Origin: Auanema rhodensis
Taxonomy: Eukaryota > Nematoda > Chromadorea > Rhabditida > Rhabditidae
NCBI GenBank assembly: GCA_964057225.1
Contig: OZ059896.1
Span: forward strand, 13,314,501 to 13,378,500
DNA length: 64,000 bases
Direction of reading: 5' to 3'
The position numbers and the translations under genes were made by a program. How positions within the stretch are numbered: position 1 is the first letter of the stretch; the number at the start of each line of letters is the position of its first letter. Below, in pieces: positions 57,086-64,000 of this stretch. The notes beneath the pieces are model-generated. The model saw nothing but the letters and a program-made list of their open reading frames with translations. It made no database searches and was not told the origin of the DNA.

Positions 57086-58462
57086 TTATACACGACAAGA
57101 AGAATCCCAGAGTGATGTCAATCGTATGAAATATATATTAAAATCATCTTCTACATTGTTGACAGAACGTTTTTCTCGTAAAAAACAAGCTAAAGGATCA
57201 AAAGATATACATAATGACATTTCAAACAACAATGATAATAATCAAATTTACCTGTACACTTCATTTGACGTAATATAGGAGCGAAATATGGATGAATGAA
57301 TACAGCAACAACAATAATTACAAAACCATATCTAAATTCAAAATAATAATAATAATCTTTATATAATTAGCATTATTTTACATTGATATAGATACATTGA
57401 ATGCTGTATCGAAGTAATATGATATTTCTCCATTTCTTATTTTTCTTATACATTCAAGATTAGCCATAACATACAATACAAAATTCATTGTATTTTGAAA
57501 ACTTGTTTGAAAACAAACATTTTTTAAAATATAAAAAATTTAAAAAGTTGAGTTAGATGTGGGTTAAGAAGTAAACCTGCATGGATTTTACGTTTTCAAC
57601 CATTTGAAACCTTAAACTTAATGTATATTGAGTTTTAGCAATTCGATGATTCTTCTGAAGTTGTTCCAACTTTGTGACGTTGTTCCGATACAAAACTACA
57701 AAAATCTGTAAGAAGTACATACAAATAGAATATGCAAAGAAGCAAATACTATTCCTCCAGCAATAGTAAATGATAATCCAAAACAAGCTAATATAGCCCA
57801 ATTCATTATGTCTACAAGTATTAAAGTACATTCAAATACAAATACAAAATTAATAAAAACCAAAAGTTAATAGCATTGATGCACCAATAGATGTTATAGA
57901 TTTATGAGCTATAAGTATTACAGCAATATATTTTCTTTCATTTATCTCATAATCAGCAATATAATAAGTAGCAATTAATCTTTCAATAGATAATGAGAAA
58001 ATTCTTTAAAATATTTTTAAAAAAATTAAAAAAATTAAAATAAAAATACCCTATGAGTATAATTCCCATATAATATGTTCGTATTATACTTGCAACTATT
58101 AGTAAAACATCTTCTTCTGGTTCACCTTTGAATATAAGTTTTTAAAAAAAATATATAAAAGAAGATTTAATATTCAAATACTTACTATCACATAAAATCA
58201 TTTCTAATTGATATAATAATATTATAAATCTTGATATTAATGATAAAAGATATTGTAAAACTATAGAACCCAATACAGATCTCAAATTAATATGAAATCG
58301 ACTATGACGAATAACTTGAAAAGAAACAAGAAAAACGATCATATTGATAATGACCATAGCTAATTCAATTACAAATGTAGCTTTGAAGAAATTTTTTTTA
58401 GCCGTAGGAAATATAGCTTGAAGTCGTATGTTTGACATTAGAACTATTGTTGAGAATGGCAT
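57086..58462 (-). CDS. Serpentine chemoreceptor, Sre-like (copy 2)
   Basis: The tandem partner of copy 1, same strand and family. Start MPFSTIVLMSNIRLQAIFPT. Helix 1 is TFVIELAMVIINMIVFLVSF and helix 2 SIVLQYLLSLISRFIILLYQ. The helix 3 signature is GIFSLSIERLIATYYIADYE then INERKYIAVILIA. The middle helices are WAILACFGLSFTIAGGIVF. The diagnostic motif is QYTLSLRFQMVENVKSMQ. Late helices are FVLYVMANLECI and SISMYGFVIIVVAVFIHPYF. The tail is ACFLREKRSVNNVEDDF, ending SLWDSSCRV. Compared with copy 1 the tail is longer and the sequence well diverged, so the duplication is old. An upstream exon (MQTKYSQLIFHFKA region near 58560) is possible but not needed. Confidence 0.8.
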
Positions 58463-59481
58463 GGAAATGAAAGAATTTTTCTTTTTTTTTTTCGTTTTCA
58501 ATTACTTTCCACCTGATAGCTTTGAAATGAAATATCAGTTGTGAGTATTTAGTTTGCATCTTTGAATCATTAATAAATCTTAGCATGGATAACATCTGGA
58601 AAGTATGATTAAGAAGAGAAATTATAAACAAAAAAACTTATGAAAGAGAAATATTTATTGATAATTTAAATAAGAGTTCAATCAATAATTATGACAACAC
58701 TAAAAAAACTTTTTTTTTCTATATAGAACTCAATAATAATAATAATAATAATATTAATAATTTGTTTGGATGAAAAAAAAGAAAAAAAAGATGATGAGGC
58801 AAGCATTCAAAGTTCAAATATTGAAATTATAATTTGAAAGAATGTATGTAGGTATGTATGTATACACTAAGAGAGACAAAACAATAAGAGAATTGAGTAT
58901 TAATGGCAATTTACTATTTTATGCTCAAAACTTGTCTGAAACTATATAATATAATAAAAATTATTATACAAATTTGATCTCGAAGACGTGTAGGTCGAGA
59001 GGTAGTAGGGCATAGGGCAAAGATGATGCAAAAATTCCTAGAAGAACTTTGCATGAAGCTACCGGATAATTGGGAAAATATATGACAAACTCTTTTGCAT
59101 ATAACAGTTTGTAAACTTAATACAGCTCTAGATATAACGTAAAGCTAATTGGAAAGTAGCAATAATTAACTCTGGAAAACACTGGGTAGATAAAGCTAGT
59201 TAGTAGGTTATAATCAAAATAAATTTTATTTTGATTCTGAAGTAGAGAGAGAAGATGAAAAAAATACTTGACTAACTTCTATATCTATTAATAAATAACA
59301 TTTTTTAATAGAAAGAATTAATATTCTTATCTAATATTTAAAAAAAGTTAATTACTCCGTAATATTGATATGGAAAAGACAGTGAAATAACTACCTCTGA
59401 GGAAAAAATAAGCAAATTATTGAAAAACATTTCATTTTTTGACTTTAAAGAGAGTTTAACCTTGACTTTATCTTCAAGTGT
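58463..59481. other. Intergenic; AAT repeat and GC-richer patch
   Basis: An AAT repeat is at about 58732-58757. Bases about 58978-59200 are less AT-rich and contain the let-7-like hairpin listed separately. The rest is AT-rich, including the 3' flank of the BED gene. Confidence 0.45.
58990..59070 (+). ncRNA. Candidate let-7-family microRNA hairpin
   Basis: Bases 58998-59019 read AGAGGTAGTAGGGCATAGGG plus CA. Positions 2-12 are identical to let-7 (GAGGTAGTAGG), including the full seed GAGGTAG, and the 3' half (GCATAG) is also let-7d-like with a two-base gap. Downstream, CTTTGC (59047-59052) and CTACC (59058-59062) can pair with GCAAAG (59017-59022) and GGTAG (59001-59005). This gives a hairpin with a 24-base loop, but the middle is poorly paired (11 bases against 6). 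It differs from canonical let-7, which is almost invariant in animals, so at best it is a divergent family member. Chance is possible. Confidence 0.3.
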
Positions 59482-62400
59482 TTAACACTTTTTTGGTAAA
59501 AGTTCGGCAAGAATTCGCCTTTGTGAATCTGATATTGGCAAAAGTTCCATATCAGGTGTTGATCTGATATAACTATTAATGGTTTCAGAATTTGCTGCAA
59601 CGAATAAGAGTTCCTTCAGAAGTGATGGATGTGATGGCTCTGATGTTGGTCGGATCATAGATAGCTGGGTCATCAGCTGCTTACGATCTTCGAAGTAACT
59701 ATAAACATTGTGACAAATTCCAACCAATGAAGATAACTCTTCCTGAAATTAAGAAAAATTGTTTGAAAGAAGGTTGAAAAGCAGTAGCTATACCTGAGCA
59801 ATGTTTGTACTAAGATAATTAGATAATATATCAATTTTAGAAGATAAATCCTGCTCCGTATCAGCAGATGATGCTGAATCACTGTCATCTTCTCTCTTTT
59901 CTTCAGCCTGAAATTTGTTTTTTTATAAAATATATTTGCATCAAATAAGCTACCTTGCTTGATTCTGATCCAAATGACATGTTGTGGTGCTCATTCTGCT
60001 GTGGAAGTAAGCTGGTCAAGCTTTCGAAAGGATTGGCAATCGGACTGTAAATGCTAATTTGAAGTTTTTTTCAAAAATGTTTATTTTGGCAGATTAAATT
60101 AATATGAAACTTAATAAATATTGTATAGTTAACTCACTTATTGAGCATCATCATAGCTCCAAATTGACGGATTTGAGATAGAATTTCAGGAATTAACTCG
60201 TTTTGAAAACTGCTTGAATATGGAAGATGATGGGATGGCTTGAGGAATCTGATAAGTTGACGAAATCCTGGCTTATCCACAATACTTGGAGATTGATGAT
60301 CCATGAGAATCATTAAAGCAATCTGAAATTCATAATGTGTTTAAAGAAAATTTATTTTTTTTTGTTTTATTTTTTTTTTATGAATACTTTTCGTACAAGT
60401 ACTGTAAAGTGAGGGAATTGTAAATTAGTTCGCCATTGTCATGCTAGTATTTCGTTTATCTTGATTCTCATGGACACCTCTTCCTAGACGATACCGAGAT
60501 CCGGAACTTGTTTCTGCTGTCTAGCCTACTTATCCTAGGTCTTCTTTCATCTTCGCCTTCCTGTTCATCGACTTGGCCATCTGATCACAGCTGACACGCG
60601 ATCATGTCTTTCTCTGTATAATGTTGAGACGTCAGAAGTTGGTAACTGGTCTTCTCTCGGACAATCGGCTTGTCGCAATTGCAACACCGTCAACGATGGA
60701 TTCATTGAATTGTAGAGAAAAAGATGCGAAGAACTGGTGAGGAAGAAAAAAGAGACGAAAAGACAAGATAGAAGAAGAGAAATGGGAGGAGAGAGAAATG
60801 ACCGTAGCCTGAAGGCTATCTGGAACCTAGCTAGCCATATATCGCTCCGAAAGAAGTGGATTTTAACCATCTTCAAACCGGAAAGCTTGTGAGATTCAAT
60901 GTCTTGTTCTGACGCAAGACGACTATGACCGATCTAAGTGCATTCGCTGACCAGACCTCGTCAAGTTCATTTAGAATGAAACGAGATTACAAGATTTCTT
61001 CACGGCTTCTTTCAAAATTTCAATATGTTTTCTCAAACTTTTTGCAATTCACCAAGTTATGAATGAAATCCATGTGATGATTGATTTTTAAAATATTAAA
61101 AAAGTCTCGTTGAAGAGAGAATTTACTTGTTTATGGTAAACTTCTATTCTATCTCTATAATCTGAGAGACAGGCAAGATGATGACAGCTTATGGCGAACA
61201 CATCCCTTGGTCAGATTCAGTTATTTCGCCATAATGGCTGGCATTCAGGAGAACAATTCATCAAACCGGTCTTTTCGATATAACCCTCCCTCTCCCCTGA
61301 GGCAACGACGTTGTGAACTTGTTCAGCGCCACATGTCCTCATCCTCACAAAACATTTTTGGATATCAATAAGTTATATTTTCAAATTCAACGAAATATAA
61401 ACATAATTCAATATTTGAGAAAAAAAAGTAAAAATACATACCTGCGCATTCAGTTTTTTTGATTCATCGTCTTCATCACCTAAAACTTTTTGTGATGTTT
61501 TAATTGAAGCAAAAGCAGAAGATTTATTGGTAAGATTAGTTGTTTGTTCTTGATCAATTGAATCTTCACTCTGAAACATTTGTTTTTACAAAAATGGAAC
61601 AAAAAAGAAAAAAAAACCTCTGTTCCAGTTTCATTCTTAACAACAAGCTTCACTGGCTTTGGGGCCGGTAAACCTTGAGGTACAATAAGCGGAGGCAATG
61701 GAGGTAGAGGAGCGAACATAGTCGATGAAGCAGTTGATGAAGCCGTATCTGATGCTGATGAAGATGCTGAACAAACTATATATGAGCATGATAACAGCAT
61801 TTCTTTTAAAATATACCGGAAGGACTTTTCTGTTCTGAATCTGTCTTTTTGATGTTCTGTCTTGAGTTGTTCATTGCATCAGAATTCATCTCTCTCAACA
61901 TCTGTACTTTAGCTTTTTCTTCTGAAATACAATATTTATATTTAAATTATACTAATTTCAGCTTTTATCTGTCAGGAAACAATAGATGGCCTTCAAAAGC
62001 CATTCCTGAACTGGCGTTCGGACATTCATTATCCAGGTGTTACCTCTATATCACCCAGTTCCATCTCGGACCACATGTGATTCTGTGATTTTCGGCTACG
62101 ACTGCCAGTTGGGTGTCATGAACATCTGTTCAAGATTTATTGGAATTTTTTGGATGAAAATTCAAAAATAGTATGTAACTGTTTATACAGAATATTGAGA
62201 TGTTTGTATGTAGTTCTTTTCAATGTATCTGTATGTTTGTCTGTTCATCTGCTAGCCTTCTGTTCTCTGTAGCTGGTTGCAAGTAGCCTTTAGAACACAG
62301 ACCGGTCCATTCTAATTGGAAGCAGTCGAAGAACGACGACACCAATGGGTGGATGACCATGAAGAAGGCAGAGAAGAAAAAGAAGAAGCATAATGTCAGA

Positions 62401-64000
62401 AAGAAGAATAAGAAGAACCCGTAGTAGTCTATTAATCTATCTGCAGCAGCACTCTTCAACACCATAATATAAGAGAAAAAGGTCGAATGAACGAACGGAC
62501 TTAACCAACTGGTCACTTCAGTTAAGTTATATGACATTTTAAGATTATATATCTTAATAAGTCTTTCCTATCTTTCAAATGTTTAAAGAAATCAAATAAT
62601 TTCTTGTATTGGAACGAACTCTTGAGAAACAACCTGATTACGAATTGTCCTTTTACGCCTTTTCTTTGCAAAAAACCTCGACAAAAGGTGACTTTTTTAG
62701 AAGAAAAAAACGACAAACTAACCCATTTTCATGAGCATGCAAGATTGGCGTGCTTCTTGTACAAGTTGATATTCGGCAACATGACAACTACGAAGATGTC
62801 GGATCATTCCAGTAGTGCTAAAAAAGAAAAAAAAAGTTATTTCCTTAATCTTATAAAGAGAGCAAGAAATGTTTTTTTCTCAAAGTGATAAGTTAAAGAC
62901 TGAGTTTTTGTAATTTCGGGTAAATGTTGAAAAAACGTCTGAACGATGGATAATATGACTAATGTTGAGAGACGTTATACTTACTGAGCTAAGAATAAAC
63001 CAAAAAAACTGAATTAAAAGCGGTATGATATAAGAGAAGAAATGACTCTTAATAGTTATTTCTAACCCCCCTATTCTATGTAAGATCTAAGATGAGATTT
63101 TTATGAATTTCAACACAATCTCGCCTATTTCTAACAATATTCCCTCTCTTTTATTAAGGTGATTAGCGAAAGAAACGAAAGAAAGAATTGTTATTGCTTT
63201 AACGGTTTTGTGGAATATTGAATCCGTGTAGTGGAATCAGTTATTGTTTTTTAAGTTAAATAGATATAAGGTATCCTGCTGCTCGAATGAGCATCAAAAG
63301 ATCTCAAGAATAGATGTTTTCGTGTGTTGGAATATTAGATGAGCGCTTCTTCTATCTCGATTTCCTATATCCTACCAACTCTTCTTCGTTCATTCTTCTC
63401 TTTTTGCTCTCTCATTTTCATCTTTCTGTTCCTTTTTGGTATTCCAGGTTTACCTTTTGGTGTTCATAACCATATATGCACCTTTAGCGTTATTGGAATA
63501 ACAAGATACAGTAGTAAGAATAATATATTTTTTTTTGAAAAAATTAGTTGGAAAACAAAAAATAAGAAAAAATATTTAGTTTCAATACTTTTTTTGATTG
63601 AGATAGTATAAAGCCTCACCTGCTATTAGTGGCTTTAATCTTCTTTCTGCAAATTCGACATTCGGCAGCTTGTTCAGGAGTGGGCAATTCATCAAAAAAC
63701 CTCCAAACTTTGGCGGTTTTCATAGTGGATCCGCCGACTCGTTTACGTCCATTTGGATATATTGTGGGCTACAGTAGTATTATTACTTCAGCTTCATATC
63801 TTTATCTCGGCTTACCGTTTTCGGAGATTTCGATGGTGCATCAAGTTGATTTTGGACCAACTGATGTGCTTGTAGAGCAGCTACCTGACTTTGAAGCATA
63901 TTTTGAAAATGAGGTGATTGAAGTAAATGTGCCAGCGATGGTGATGGTGTAACCAAAGGAGATCGTAATTGGGAAGCAGCAAAAGCAGCAAAAGCGGATG
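59482..64000 (-). CDS. BED-type zinc-finger protein (5' end outside the window)
   Basis: A probable nuclear DNA-binding protein. The window holds the 3' part. The first exon seen is Ala/Gln-rich (SAFAAFAASQLRSPLVTPSP, then MLQSQVAALQAHQLVQNQL). The BED finger follows: TAKVWRFFDELPTPEQAAEC, CRICRKKIKATNSST, GMIRHLRSCH. Its aromatic W/F-F, C-x2-C and H-x4-H residues are present across an intron. Then come a Ser-rich linker (ASSSASDTASSTASST), a Pro stretch (PLPPLPPLIVPQGLP) and IALMILMDHQSPSIVDKPGF with RQLIRFLKPSHHLPYSS, which resembles the post-BED region of hAT-derived proteins. The C-terminus is helical (ILAELLPKKC), with no hAT dimerisation motif seen. Three introns of about 0.8-1.1 kb contrast with the short introns elsewhere. 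Confidence 0.82.
60329..61440 (-). other. Long intron with GC-richer filler
   Basis: This intron of the BED gene is over 1 kb, while most introns in the window are 40-70 bases. Bases about 60430-60990 are much less AT-rich and open in several frames (for example 60565-60876 minus), but no family is recognised. It may hold an inserted element, an enhancer or a non-coding RNA. Confidence 0.45.
61932..62715 (-). other. Second long intron of the BED gene
   Basis: About 0.8 kb with a mixed-composition stretch at about 61975-62520. Open frames in it (62220-62537 minus) have no support. Exon edges are approximate. Confidence 0.4.
62826..63616 (-). other. Third long intron, splits the BED finger
   Basis: About 0.8 kb between the Cys half and the His half of the zinc finger. 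It contains pyrimidine-rich DNA at about 63370-63430. Nothing further is recognised. Confidence 0.4.

Overview
This window is nuclear DNA from a nematode. The genes are dense with introns that are mostly 38-60 bases long, AT-rich and bounded by GT...TTTCAG or TTTTAG. Several start codons have an AG acceptor just upstream, as expected for spliced-leader trans-splicing. The gene content also fits a worm: Sre-type chemoreceptors, a TWK potassium channel, a Ly-6-like cysteine-rich protein and nematode-style orphan receptors. The genus cannot be told from the sequence alone. Between genes the DNA is very AT-rich and carries CT/GA, TA and TTTA microsatellites.

Layout. At 0-1.5 kb there is a decayed retrotransposon RNase H fragment. 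At 1.5-3.4 kb (-) lies the bifunctional glycolytic regulator PFKFB. At 5-8 kb (+) are three small genes: a Ly-6-like GPI-anchored protein, a four-helix membrane protein and a secreted 5-hydroxyisourate hydrolase. A gene-poor stretch ends at 11.4-11.7 kb with an allatostatin-C-like neuropeptide precursor (+), facing a TWK two-pore K+ channel at 12.3-15 kb (-). At 17-25.6 kb (-) is a tight block, read in the order TIM17, ELAC2 (tRNase Z), Miro, TRM10. All four are on one strand with gaps of about 160-320 bases, which looks like an SL-type operon with a mitochondrial and tRNA-maturation theme. From 25.6 to 32.3 kb there is no firm gene, only microsatellites and some unexplained open frames. At 32.3-36.9 kb (+) is a metabotropic glutamate receptor, followed by two orphan seven-helix receptors (37.9-39.3 and 41.4-43.1 kb, both +). 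An ethanolamine-phosphate phospho-lyase-like aminotransferase sits at 44-46 kb (-). Then come a FAM187-like immunoglobulin membrane protein (48.1-50.2 kb, +), the RMI1 subunit of the dissolvasome (50.6-53.3 kb, +) and a secreted histidine acid phosphatase (53.8-55.5 kb, +). Two tandem Sre chemoreceptors (55.6-58.5 kb, -) and the 3' part of a BED zinc-finger gene (59.5 kb to the window end, -) close the window.

The window is rich in neural signalling genes (neuropeptide, K+ channel, mGluR, four other receptors). The points most worth checking are the mitochondrial-themed operon, a let-7-like hairpin at about 59.0 kb, the C-type allatostatin-like precursor with an unusual tail, the secreted HIUase with an altered C-terminal signature, and GC-richer islands in the gene-poor parts that hold unexplained open frames. 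All exon structures were worked out by eye from frame, splice sites and family resemblance. Terminal exons and start codons are the least certain parts.
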